Under the pieces are notes generated by a model. It did no database searches. It saw only the letters and a list, made by a program, of their open reading frames with translations, and had not been told where the DNA came from. 56,997 nt of DNA from Stenocarpella maydis. Lineage: Eukaryota; Ascomycota; Sordariomycetes; Diaporthales; Diaporthaceae. This document shows, piece after piece, positions 45,781 through 56,997 of this stretch; the first letter of the stretch is position 1, and every line of letters begins with the position of its first letter. A program made the translations under genes and the position numbers. Location: NCBI GenBank assembly GCA_002270565.1, contig NQMI01000206.1:1-56997 (forward strand), in the 5' to 3' direction.

Positions 45781-48700
45781 AAGCAGCACCACCGATGACG
45801 ATGTCGACGCTCAGCAGCAGCTGCTCCTCTTTTCTGCAAGCTCTGCGGCGTCGCTCAAGAGCATAATTGCCAACTACAACGCCCTGCTGCCCACCATGCC
45901 CCAGGACAGGCTGGCGGACCTGGCCTACACTCTGGCCAACCGGCGCGAGCACCTGACCTACCGTGCCCACAGAGTCGTTGACGGCCTGCTAGGCATCGAC
46001 ACCAACTCACCCCTGCCCCAGGTCCAAAAGACCCCTAGCCAGCCCGTCAGCCTCGTCATGGTCTTTACTGGCCAGGGCGCCCAGTGGCCGCGCATGGGCC
46101 GCAAGCTCCTCCTGCGCGGGGATCTCGTCTTTGCAAAGACGATCCGCAAGCTCGACGAGTACCTCGCCGCCATGCCGTCGGACCCGCCAGGCTGGACCAT
46201 CGAGAAGGAGCTCAGCAAGTCGGCCAAGCTGTCGCAGGTCTCCAAGGCCGAGCTCTCGCAGCCCCTCTGCACGGCTGTCCAGGTGGCGCTGGTCGACCTG
46301 CTAGCCAGCATCGGCGTCCACCCGGCAGGCGTCGTGGGCCACTCGAGCGGCGAGCTGGCTGCCGCTTACGCCGCTGGGGCCCTCACGGCAAAGGAGGCGA
46401 TTGTAGGTGCATACCACCGAGGGCAGGCGGCCAAGCTCCAGAAGCGGGCCGGAGCCATGGCCGCCGTGGGCCTGGGCGCCGACGAAGTTGCTCCCCTGAT
46501 TGCTAGCTACAAGCCGCGGGTGGTGGTTGCCTGCGAGAACTCGCCAAGGAGCGTGACCCTGTCGGGCGACGCGGACGCGGTCGAGCAGGCCGTGACCCAG
46601 ATCCGCGAGGCACACCCGGACATAACGGCGCGGATGCTCAAGGTGGAAAAGGCATACCACTCGTACCACATGGCCGAGATTGGCGAGCAGTACCACGCCA
46701 TGATCGAGCCGCACCTCCAGGGCAAACGGCCCGTCAGGCCCTTCTTCTCGAGCGTCATGGGCACGGGCGAGCCGCTGCACCTCGAGGCCCCGGCGGGCAC
46801 CGAGCAGCGCGTCCTAGACGCGCGGTACTGGCAGCAGAACCTCGAGTCGCCGGTGCTATTTGACGGGGCGGTTGCGGGCGTGCTGCGGTACTTCAAGAAC
46901 CCGGCCTTCCTCGAGGTTGGGCCGCACGGAGCGCTCGCCGGCCCCGCCCGACAAATCTTTGCCAAGGCCGGGGCGTCCCCGTCGTATGCGTCGGTGCTGA
47001 CGCGCAACGTCGATGACGTGCAGGCGTACCTCGACGCCGTGGGCCGGCTGTTTGAGCTCGGCGTGCCTGTTGACTACGAGGCGGTAGCCCCCAGGGGCCA
47101 GACGCTGGCCGACCTGCCGCGGTACCCCTGGAACTACGAGGGCGGCGAGGTGTTCTGGGCCGAGTCGCGCATGTCGGCCGAGTGGCGCAGCCCAAGGCAT
47201 GCCCGGCACCCGCTGCTGGGCCGGCCGCAGCTCGAGGCGACGAGCCTGGAGCCCAGCTGGAGGCACCTGCTCAACATTGAGGATGCCCCCTGGCTGCGCG
47301 ACCACAAGATCCAGGGCGCCGTGGTGTTCCCCGCAGCCGCATACTTTGCCATGGCTGGCGAGGCGATCCGGCAGGTGACGGGCATCGAGGACTCGTACAG
47401 CCTCCGCCGCATGGTGCTCAGCCAGGCACTGATACTGCAGGACGGCACCGACACCGAGGTTGTGACCAACCTGCGGCCCAGCAGTGGCGAGTGGTGGGAC
47501 TTCTCGGTGGCCTCACACAACGGCAATGCCTGGGTCAAGCACTGCGCTGGCCAGGTGTCTGCGGTGCCGGCAACAAAGGTGGCCAGGCGCGCGGAGGCAA
47601 GGCCGCTGGCGCGCAAGCTGGACACGGCCAAGGTGTTCGGCACGCTGGCGGCGGCGGGCATGGAGTACGGCCCGGCATTCCAGCGCCTCGGGAGCATCAG
47701 TGCGGCACCCTTGGCAACACAGGCCGTGAGCAGCCTGACCGACGGCGTCAACGGGGATGAGGACAGGTACCACCTGCACCCCGCCGTCATCGACGCGGCG
47801 CTGCAGCTTGGGCTCGTGGCCGCGCGCTCTGGCAAGCTGGATGCCCGCAACTGCGCCGCCATGCCGACCATGATTGAGGAGGCGACCATTGTGCGTGCAG
47901 ACAGCACCAAGCCGGGGATGACTGCGGTGGCGGTGGCGGATGTGCAGGCCGGCGGCGGTGGCGAGATCCGGGGGCAGTACCAGGTCGTGTCGGCGGGTGG
48001 GGAGGTGCTTCTGAGCATCCCCAAGGCCGCGTTCACGCCCATTGCGCAGGGAGAGGCCGAGGACAAGCACAAGCTGCCCATCACGGCACGCCTGAGGTGG
48101 CAGCCGCACGTCGACCTTGTGGACGCCACGGGCCTCGTCCGGACGGACCTCGTGGACGCGGCCAGGTGGATGCCGCTGCTCCACGAGCTGGGCGAGCTGT
48201 GTGTGGTCTTCTTCCAGCGGGCCATTGAGGGCGCGGGGGGGGGGTTGTCAGAGAAGCCGGCGGTGCGGCGCATGGTGTCGTGGGTTGGCCGTCAGCCGGC
48301 AGCAGTGGACCCGGCCCACCCGGCGCGCGCACAAAGCACGGAGCAGATTGTCGAGAGGGCGCACGCGATCGGGGAGCTGATGGCAGGGTCGGCGCTGGCG
48401 GCATGCGCCGGCTGCATGCTCGAGGTGGGCGGCAGCATCGAGGAGCTGCTGACAGGCGACAAGGACCTGGTTGAGGTGCTGCGGGTGGCGGCGGCGTCGT
48501 CGGCGGCCAGCCACGGGGACGGGGGCAGGGGCGGGGGCCAGGGCGAAGAGGGCGAGGGCGAGGAGGGCGAGGGCGAGGAGGGCGGGGGCGAGGTCGTCGA
48601 CGACATGCTCGCGCGGCTGTTCGCGGCAGGCAACAGCACGGTTGACTGCACGCCGCTGCTGCAGGGCGTGGCGCACGCACGGCCCAGCCTGCGGGTGCTG

Positions 48701-51700
48701 CAGCTCGGGGGCTCCAGCGGGCAGCAGCTCACTGCGGCGGTGGTCCAGGCGCTGTCGCTGCCCCGGGCCAGCGGGGGCGCGCTGCTGTACTCGCGCTTCA
48801 CCTGGACCGACCCGGCCCCCGCGGCCGTGGCGGCAGCCAAGCAGCGCCTCCAGGGCAGCGTCTCGCACATCGACTTCCGCACCCTCGACGTCGCGCACAG
48901 CCCTGCCGACCAGGGCTTTGCCGACGCCGACAAGTACGACCTTGTCATCGCCGCCAACGTCCTGGTTCCAAGCCCGAGCCTCTCTGCCGCCCTCGCCAAC
49001 GTCCGCAGCCTGCTGGCCCCCGGCGGCCGCCTCCTGCTCCAGGAGCTTGCCCCCCAGTCTCCCTGGCTCACGTGCGTCCTCGGCTTCCTCGACGACTGGT
49101 GGCTTGGTGTCGATGATGGCCGCCCCGACGCGCCCCATGTCTCGCCCGACCGCTGGGTCGCCGAGCTCGAGCAGGCCGGCCTTGCCGTCGCCGGCCCGCC
49201 CGTCCTCGACTCCCCGGCACCAGCCCAGCTCAACGCCGTCCTCGTCGCCCAGCTGAGGCAGCAGCGCCCGCCCGGGCCCGACAGCCGCCGCCGCGAGGCC
49301 GTCACCCTCCTCGCCCATGACCACGAGCACAGCGCCGTCGGTGCCTTTGCCCGCGCCCTCGAGGGCCGCGGCTACGCCGTCCACCGCTGCTGCCTGGGCG
49401 ACGACCTGCCTGCCCAGCCCCAGGACATCATCAGCCTTCTCGACGAGGACCGGCCCTTCTTTGATGACATCGACCAGGCCCGCTTCGGCCGCCTCAAGCA
49501 GCTCGTCGCCGGCCTGGGTGACTCTGGCCTCTTCTGGGTCACGCGGCCCTCGCAGATGGAGTGCAGGGACCCTCGCTACGCCACCGCCGTCGGTGCCATC
49601 CGCACCATCCGCAACGAGGACGCCGTCGACATTGCCACCTGCGAGGTCGGTGATGTTGCTGCCTCGGCCCAGCACGTCATCGATGCCTTTGTCCACTTCC
49701 AGAACCGCCGCGAGGACGACCAGTTCCGCCCCGACCCTGAGTACGCCATCTCAGCCAGCGGCACCATCAACGTCCCCCGCGCCTACCCCTTCACATTCAG
49801 CCAGGAGCGCGCTGCTGCGTGGACCCCCGGGCATCGCGTCTCGCTCGTGGCTGAGAGGCCGGGGAACTTGGCCTCGCTGGCCTGGGAGTCGCGCCGCCCC
49901 GAGACACTCGCCGAGACCGATGTCGACATCGAGGTCTATTGTGCGGAGCTGACCACAAAGGTGCGTAACACTTTGACGCCCATGACACCACGTCCGCCGT
50001 CCCACCCCCTGGCCAGCCGGGCCTCCTCACCGTCGACCCACCTCCACGTTTCTGTGCTGCGCTAACCATTTTCCTGTTTTTATAGGATGTCGCCGAGATC
50101 ACTAGCCACAGTCCTTACCCTGCTAGAGGTCTCGGCACCAGCGCCAGCGGCAGGATCATCGCCATCGGGTCCGAGGTGAAGGATCTTGCTGTGGGAGATC
50201 TAGTCATGGCTCTGGGCGGTGGCAGCCTGTCTTCTGTGCTGCGGACGTCCGGGTCTCTGGTGGTCAGGATCCCCCCGAGCATCTCCCTGGAACAAGCAGC
50301 CACTTTGCCAACAGCACACGTCACGGCTCTCGCGGCCCTGCGCCATGCTGGAGGCTTGCAATCCGGCCAGGTAAGCACAGTCACCCTCCTATCATAACCC
50401 GAGAGCCCGGCGGGCTTTGACCCATGCCAGCGGTCGGAAGAGGTCACGCTAACGCAAGCACTTATCTAGTCCGTTTTGATTCATGATGCCGCAGGGAGCA
50501 TCGGCCAGGCTGCCCTGCAGTTTGCCAAATCAACCGGTGCCAGCATTTACGCTACGGCCATATCAGAGGCAGATTCTACATTCCTTGTGGAGAAGGCCGG
50601 TCTGGCCAGAGATCGCATCTTCGTGGGCACCAACGACAGCTTTGTATCCGGTGTCCTTGAGGCCACCAGCGGACAGGGCGTCGACCTGGCCCTCAACTCT
50701 CTCTCAAGCAGCGAGGCTCTGCAGGACACGAGCAAGTGCATCGCAGATTTTGGCAAGCTGGTCAACATTGGAGCAGTGGACGGCTTGCTGGATATGGCTT
50801 TCCTCAGCAGCGGTAAGACCTGCACGGCCGTGAACATGGAAGCTCTCGTCGCCAGAAAGAAGTCTGTCGTCAAGGGGTAAGGTTCCTCCCCAATAACCCT
50901 GGCAATCTTCCCCCGTTATTTGTACTGATAACATCGTATAGTTTGCTACAATCTACCATTGACATGATCGCCACACCCAGCCCGTCGCCCGTCGCCCAAG
51001 TCGTGTACGAGGCCACTGAGATCAAGGACGCCATTCAACATGTACAGGAGAACAAGGACAAGACCAACGTTGTTGTTCGGATTCGGCACACCACCGGCAG
51101 CCTCACCATCAACACCAAATCGATCAAGGTTGCCGATGATCTGTTCAGGCCGGACAGTGCCGCGACTTACCTGCTTGCCGGAGGCTTGGGCGGTATCGGC
51201 ACCGTCATTGCGAGGCACCTGGTCGAGAATGGTGCCCGCCGCATCGTCTGCCTCTCTCGCAACCCGGGCTCGCGCCCTGAGGACGCCGACGCGGTCCGTG
51301 AGCTCGAGAGCATGGGCTGCGAGGTCGTCGCCGTCCAGGGCGACATGGCTAACCCGGCCGACATCATGCATGCCGTCTCCAAAGCCGGTCCCACGCTCAA
51401 GGGCATCGTGCACGCACCCATGCTTCTTGCGGACGAAGCCTTCCGCAACATGACGCACGAGCAGTGGGTACGGGCCACGGCTCCCAAGATCTCGGGCGCG
51501 GCGGCTCTGCACAAGGCCACCGTCGACATCGGCATCAAGCTCGACTTCTTCGTCCTCCTGTCCTCCATGTCGGCGCTGACCGGCCAGCCCGGCCAGGCCA
51601 ACTACGCCGGAGCCAACGCGTACCTCGACGCCTTTGTCTTGTGGCGCAACTCGCTTGGCCTGCCCGCAAGCTCAATCGACATTGGCGCCGTCGCCGACAT

Positions 51701-52346
51701 GGGCTACGCCGCGCGCGACCCGCAGCTTCTCCAGCGGCTCATGCGCAATGGTTACTCGGGCGTCACCGAGGGTGAGATGATCGAGGCCTTCCGGGCAGCA
51801 GCGTCGTACCCGGCGGCGGTGGTCGGTGCTGCAACTGCCGACGGCTCATTACCATCACCAGCGTCATTCGCCCATACCAACACGTTTGCCACCGGCTTCA
51901 GCTCAGACAAGTCGTACCGGCACCCGGACAGCCGCCTGCACTGGAAGAAGGACCTGCGCATGGGCGTCTGGCATAACATCCCTGACGCCGACGCTCCCGG
52001 AGGCGCGGTAGGCGGCGACGACAAGCTCAAGGCCCTGTTGGCTGCCGCCGAGGCTGATCCAGAGGTTCTCAACAAGCCAGAGACCGCCACACTGCTGGCC
52101 CACGAGATTGGTAAGGCGCTGATGAGCCTACTGCTCAGGCAGGATGAGGCGGACGATTTGGACCTCACCATGCCGGTGCAGCAGGTCGGCCTGGACTCGC
52201 TGGTCGGCATCGAGCTGAGGAACTGGTGGAGACGCACCTTCGGATTCGACGTGAGCGTCCTGCAGCTCCTGGGCTACGGAACATTGGAGGAACTAGGCAA
52301 GCAGTGGAGGACATTCGGAAGCGTACGTATGATGTTTACTGTGTAA
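44148..52346 (+). CDS. Highly reducing type I polyketide synthase (KS-AT-DH-MT-ER-KR-ACP)
   Basis: Five exons (44148-44648, 44756-49960, 50086-50370, 50470-50876, 50942-52346) encode 2,600 residues. An Asn/Gly/His-rich leader precedes KS (Cys227 in TACSS, then HGTGT and NVGHTEG). Next are a poly-Thr linker, AT (GHSSGE, Ser697), DH (HKIQGAVVFP, His1017; DAALQ, Asp1180), a degenerate methyltransferase (about 1260-1650), ER (from about 1850; HDAAGSIGQAA), KR (GGLGGIG; Tyr2354) and ACP (GLDSL, Ser2552). The protein ends about 48 residues after the ACP serine, with no thioesterase, reductase or condensation domain. The core domains look intact; the MT motif I (QLGGSSG) and the ER start do not follow consensus. 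All four introns are GT-AG and keep frame. Release is probably by the divergent AOS. The stop at 52346 follows the ACP directly; an extra small 3' exon cannot be excluded. Confidence 0.92.
45731..45780. repeat. (ACG)n microsatellite coding poly-threonine in the PKS
   Basis: A near-perfect 50-base trinucleotide array is read in frame as Thr, giving a run of about 19 Thr between KS and AT, flanked by more Thr, Ser and Ala codons. Confidence 0.97.
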
Positions 52347-55300
52347 TTAGTCAAATTTTGAAAGTGGGACCGGGGGCTCGCGACAGGGACTAGCGAATGC
52401 GCACGGGGATCTACATGTGAGGATATTTTTGTATTTAGTTTTTTTGAGACAGACGGAAAATCCACTCATACCTCGGCTATCTGAAGGAGCATCCGTTTGC
52501 GTGAGCCATACGTAGCGATCTCTTGTCCTTCCATCTGCGGCGTAGAAGTAGTATGATACTGTGTTCCGCCTAAGGGCAATGTTAAGGCTAGCTGGGTTCG
52601 TTTTTAATCCGGTCACAATTCCTCCCTCTCCCTCTTTCTTTCTTTCTTTTTTTTAAAAAAAAAACAAAAGGGGGGAGCTGCGGCGGTCCGTTCTACATTT
52701 GTAAACGCTCACAAAGACGCAGCTTTTGCTAATGAATATAATCAGTACCTTAGCAACAGTCCCTTCATATAGTAACGTCCCCAACACACTTATGGGCCAC
52801 CCTCTGATTCAGGCCGCCTTTCCTACATAAACTCATAACATTTGAGAGACTATATTAAATCTCAATAGAATTTATAATAAACTTAAAAATTTAAAATTAT
52901 TATATTTTTAATAATAGTATAAAGAAAGAACTCCATTTATAAGTATTCTAAAAGTTATATTTTAAAATAATTTTAAAACTTAAGTATTTTAAAATATTAA
53001 AATAATTCTAGGATTCTCTACATAACTAATAATATTTTTAAGGAAGTTAATTTTATTATTACTTTTAAAAGAATATATTTATAATATATATATCATAGAG
53101 AACTTAATTATGTAAAATAAATTGTATTATTAATAATTAATTATATTACATAATTTAAGCTTTTAAGTCTCTTTATATAAACTTAATATTAAACATATAA
53201 GAAACTGTTAATATAATACTATAGTATAATAGTTTAGTATAAAGATATAAATTTAATTCTTATTAATATTATAAAATTAGGCTAAGAACCCTCTTTAAAA
53301 AAGGAACTAATGTATCTTATTCTAATTATATTACCTTTAAAATTAAAGCTTTAAGTACTTTCTTAATTGAATTATTACTACTTAATGAGTTTTAAGGTTT
53401 TTCTTATATTAATTAAATGATCACACTAAACCTTTATAGGATTCAGTAGGTAACCTGTAGGTTTTATGTTAACAGGGCCGTGCAGAGGTAATGCTTAACT
53501 AAGTTGCAGTATATAAAGATACCATTCATAAAGAGGGTATATTTAGAAGCTATAAAGCTATCCAGTTGGTAGAACTGAATACTTAGATTAACAACTAAAG
53601 AGTCTATTTTATAAAAGCTATTATTATAGTAATAACTATATCCTTATATATTCTAACTCTTTATTTATTATCAATAGTATTAATAGCAATCCTATTAATT
53701 AAGTATTACTTTAAGAGAATTAATATTAATTCTATTAATCATAATAGGTCCTTAACTCTAACTGTGGCAGCTTATTAATAACTCAGGCGGAATAATTCTC
53801 TAGGAGCCAACCTATGGTTTACAAGTGTTGTCTTCTATAGTAGTTAGTAGCTAATAGGCGTGCATTTATAATATTATCTCCCTCCTTACTTCCTTTATCC
53901 CTAAAGGTATTCTTATAAGTATTCTAGGTTTATTTATATTTTATTTATACCTTCTTAATATATTATATTAGGTAAGGTTATGAAATCCTACTCTATAAAG
54001 TCTTTTTCTATTGCTAAATATAAGTCCGCTCTTCTTTCCGCTATTACTTTAAAAGGCAGTATTATCCTTATGCCTTATTTATATTGCAAGGAGCATAACC
54101 TTACTAAGGATTACTAGATTACTAGTTTAAAGTCTACTTATTGCTAGACTTATATTTACCTCAACTTATTAGGCTGCAACATTCAGGGCATTACCCCTAG
54201 CTAACTAAACAAAGTTACTATAGTGCATTATTAGTTAGGGGAGGAGCTAGAGGCTATAGAAGAGGAAGCCTAATAGCTAAACGAAAGGATTCTATGGCTT
54301 TATAAGTAAAAGTAGATATAGTATAAGAAAATAATGGATATAGTTTATTGGGACATTAATAATATAGAGTTAGAGTATATATAAAAAAAAGAGGCTTAAG
54401 CTAAGTAAAGGTAGATTGCTAAGTAATCTGCTAAGGTTATTAGGCAGGGCTCTATTAAAGAGGATAGTAATATATTAATATAGGAGGCTTAGCTGTATTC
54501 TAAGATTAACGTTGGTATTTTTAACTGAAGTTTATTAGTAAATAAAGGTAGTAGTTAGCCTGTAATTATAGGTATTAATAATAATGGGGGTATACTTATA
54601 AGTAGCTTATTAGGTACTTGAAATCTATTATTAGAAATGGAAGTTTATATTATTCTGCGTAATTAGTATCAATCCTTATTTATTCTCTTGCTAGCTAGTT
54701 ATATAGTATTTATCTTTTCTTATTCTTCTTAACTAATTGCTATTAAGGTAATTTCTTAATATAACTAATATCTAGGGTATTGGTTAAAAAGGAGTAACTA
54801 GTTATAGTTATTAGCTATTAGTGCTATTACTATTCTCTTATTAGTTATTTCTATTATTTTAATTATAGTAAGAACTAGGGTTTATTATATGGTTTCATTA
54901 TATCATTTTATTATAACTTAGTATATATAGAGCCTTTAGCTGCTTTTCTAGCTTCTAGGGATTATTTTATAGTGCATTATATATAGTACTGGTAGAGTTT
55001 ATTATAGCAGTAGGTTAGGTTTGCTACTAGCTACTATATGTTCTTACTAGAGTTATAGTCTTTTTATTTAATAAGATATTTTATTATTCCTTATTATTAT
55101 CTTAAATATATAATTATCTCTACTTTATATTTCTTATTATATTTATTAAAGTTTTAATCTATATCTTAAGTTTTACATTCTAGAGTGTTAATTCTAATAA
55201 TAAAATATAAAACATTAGATGCTATCTTATTCTTTAATGTAATAAAAGTCTATAATTAGTATCTAAGAGTTTCTTTAAAATTCTAAAGGGGCTGATTTTC

Positions 55301-55600
55301 TTATAGTTGAATTTATTATTAAGTTACTTGGTTTTAATGTTTTAATATATAAGGTAGATATTATCTCCTTTCTTAAGAATTAGATCCTTAATTCTTTTGT
55401 AGTTTATATATTTTATTATTTATTTCTATATAAAAGAAAGTTCTTCCTAAATATCTTATTAGATTCATCTAATTTATATTACTTTTCATTTTGCTAATTC
55501 TGCTAGTATAGTATCTACTAGTAACTTATAATATGCCTGAGGCTTATATCCATAGAGTGTAAAGAAAGGTAACTTCTTAGTTATACTAGAGGTCGCACTA
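52347..55600. mobile_element. AT-rich RIP-type repeat relics, right-hand desert
   Basis: Very AT-rich DNA without open frames from about 52850. About 53590-53880 is the degraded counterpart of 32440-32830. A stop-riddled frame around 54050-54500 (HNLTKDY..., then GEELEAIEEEA..LNERILWLYK and DINNIELEYI) resembles a Cys/coiled-coil protein often found in repeats of sordariomycetes; this is tentative. Other parts show nothing I can name. Confidence 0.5.
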
Positions 55601-56219
55601 TTGTTAAACGGAACCGCTCAGCAGGGCGTTGGTACTCCGTGCAAGGAGTTACCCTAGACTTCNAATAGCATTCAGTTCAGCGTGTGTGTGTTTCGGCAGG
55701 GTCGCAGTATGGTGCTCTGAGGCGAATTGGGACGATTGACAATGGTCTGGACAACTTTGTATTGAATTAAGTTGGGCTTCTGTAAGCCCTCCTTATATAC
55801 CCTCCGACGTCGTCTCACCCGCGGGCACGCTGCGGTAGGCTCTGGTGCAAATTTGCAAATGCCGGAAAATTCGCCCTTCCAACACACCATCTTTGGTTCC
55901 AAGCAACCAGCCAACCATAGCCCTAGCAATGCCCAAATTAAGTACATATAAACTTCGGAAATCAAGCTATCCAATGCACTAAGTTATATACTTTTTGGGT
56001 AAGAAATAAGGGTAATGCAGAGGTCTGAATTAAGGTGCAAATGCAGGCCAAAATAATCGACTTATAGCCACCAAACTCATCTTGCGTCACGCACGCACTG
56101 GGCGTACTTAGCGAAAATCACCTAACTCGCAAGTCTAGGGTAACTCCTTACACAAAGTCTAGAGTAACTCCTTACATGAAGTCTAGGGTAACTCCTTGCT
56201 AAGCGGTTCCATTTAACAA
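55601..56219. mobile_element. Short inverted-repeat (MITE-like) element
   Basis: The ends are inverted copies of about 23 bases: TTGTTAAACGGAACCGCTCA (plus GCA) at 55601-55623 and its complement at 56197-56219, with one or two C/T differences. Just inside each end is the same subterminal motif, AAGGAGTTACCCTAGACTTC, once on the left and as three tandem copies on the right. The interior includes an inverted copy of the sequence that flanks the MULE ends at 32350-32420. No transposase is encoded. An N sits at 55663. Confidence 0.5.
56131..56202. repeat. Three 24-base tandem repeats
   Basis: Units starting at 56131, 56155 and 56179 share AAGTCTAGGGTAACTCCTT with single changes. They form the right subterminal part of the MITE-like element. 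Confidence 0.9.
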
Positions 56220-56997
56220 GCATTATTTAATATAAAGTGCATTTTTCTTACTAAACATTACCCTCTTTAAACTAGCATTATACTTACCCTAACTATACTA
56301 AATTTATAAACTTAATGAAATTCAAGTAATTAAGTATAATTAACGCTAATTAGTTCTAACTAATTTTACTATTTACTTAGCCCTAGGAAGGTGCTAGGAT
56401 AGCCTAAAGTTAATATATTTGCTGAAAACCAGCTATTTCCTGGTCCTAGCTACTTCCTAATACCCTATATTATTACTGATTTTTAATTATTAAGCTAAAT
56501 AAACTTTATAAATTTATGTTTATTTTTATATATAATTATTATCAATAATTTTATATTTAGCTATTATATTATAAAAAAACTTAAATTAATTGTTTATAAG
56601 TCTTAGATCTTTATAAAAAGCCTTTTATTATTTATAAGAATATTCAAACCTAATCTTCAAGCTACGTTATATATTTATAAAGTGTCAAGCTTAATACTTA
56701 TTTATAATCTTCATATTATATGGTATTAATAAGAGGTTATTATAGTTTCTATCTTAAAGACTTATAAGAGAAATCGTCAAGTATTTTAATTAATATTATA
56801 TTAAATTAATATTTACTTTTTAAGTAAGTTGAATTTATATATATTAATATATTATCTTTTATAAGAATATTATTAATTTTTCTTATAATATAATATAATT
56901 TAAAAATCTTAAAGATTTAGGAGCTTTATATATACTTATAAGTTTTCCCTCTCCCATATATAAGGATTACTAAAGGCCTTAATTATTCTTTTAAAAC
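56220..56997. other. AT-rich repeat relic at the right edge
   Basis: No open frame or recognisable element; the composition matches the other RIP-type deserts. Confidence 0.5.

Noticed and set aside
48248..49696. 482-codon open frame on the minus strand
   Set aside because: Shadow of the PKS MT region; the translation is low-complexity and the plus strand is coding.
56131..56202. Regular 24-base repeats, possible CRISPR-like array
   Set aside because: Units are contiguous with no unique spacers, and the DNA is fungal; they are subterminal repeats of a transposon-like element.

Overview
The window looks like nuclear DNA of a filamentous ascomycete (Pezizomycotina, probably Sordariomycetes; inferred). 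Genes carry short GT-AG introns. Gene families are typical of these fungi (highly reducing PKS, bZIP/DUF3425 factor, 2EXR, DUF8021, heme-thiolate peroxidase). GC-rich gene blocks alternate with very AT-rich, stop-riddled transposon relics that carry the marks of repeat-induced point mutation (RIP).

Layout. 1-5.4 kb holds no gene I can support. 5.4-22.1 kb is a block of mostly housekeeping genes: a CMP/dCMP-type deaminase, a lysine-methyltransferase-like protein, a small cysteine-rich metallothionein-like protein, a broken 2EXR gene, a TB2/DP1/HVA22 membrane protein, the mitochondrial DNA maintenance protein MGM101, the cytochrome-oxidase assembly factor COA4, biotin-protein ligase BPL1 (divergent from COA4), a secreted DUF8021 protein and a secreted chloroperoxidase. 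23.5-36.9 kb is a nest of dead transposons: a Mutator-like element, a pogo/Fot1-like element inserted in another Mutator-like copy, and a 3.08-kb segment present twice in tandem at single-N junctions.

36.9-52.4 kb is a compact gene island between two AT-rich repeat deserts. It encodes a bZIP/DUF3425 transcription factor, a DUF2306 membrane protein, an alpha-oxoamine synthase (AOS, PLP enzyme) and, divergent from the AOS, a 2,600-residue highly reducing polyketide synthase (KS-AT-DH-MT-ER-KR-ACP) with no release domain. The likely logic is that the PKS builds a reduced chain on its ACP and the AOS releases it by decarboxylative condensation with an amino acid, giving an amino-polyketide of the general kind made by fumonisin- or sphingofungin-type pathways. 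The exact product cannot be read from the sequence. Peculiarities are a degenerate methyltransferase motif, an unusual ER start, a poly-threonine microsatellite inside the PKS, and an AOS with a serine-rich tail.

52.4-57.0 kb is AT-rich repeat relic, including a short inverted-repeat (MITE-like) element. Exon boundaries were placed by hand from splice signals, reading frame and family conservation; none was tested against transcripts.
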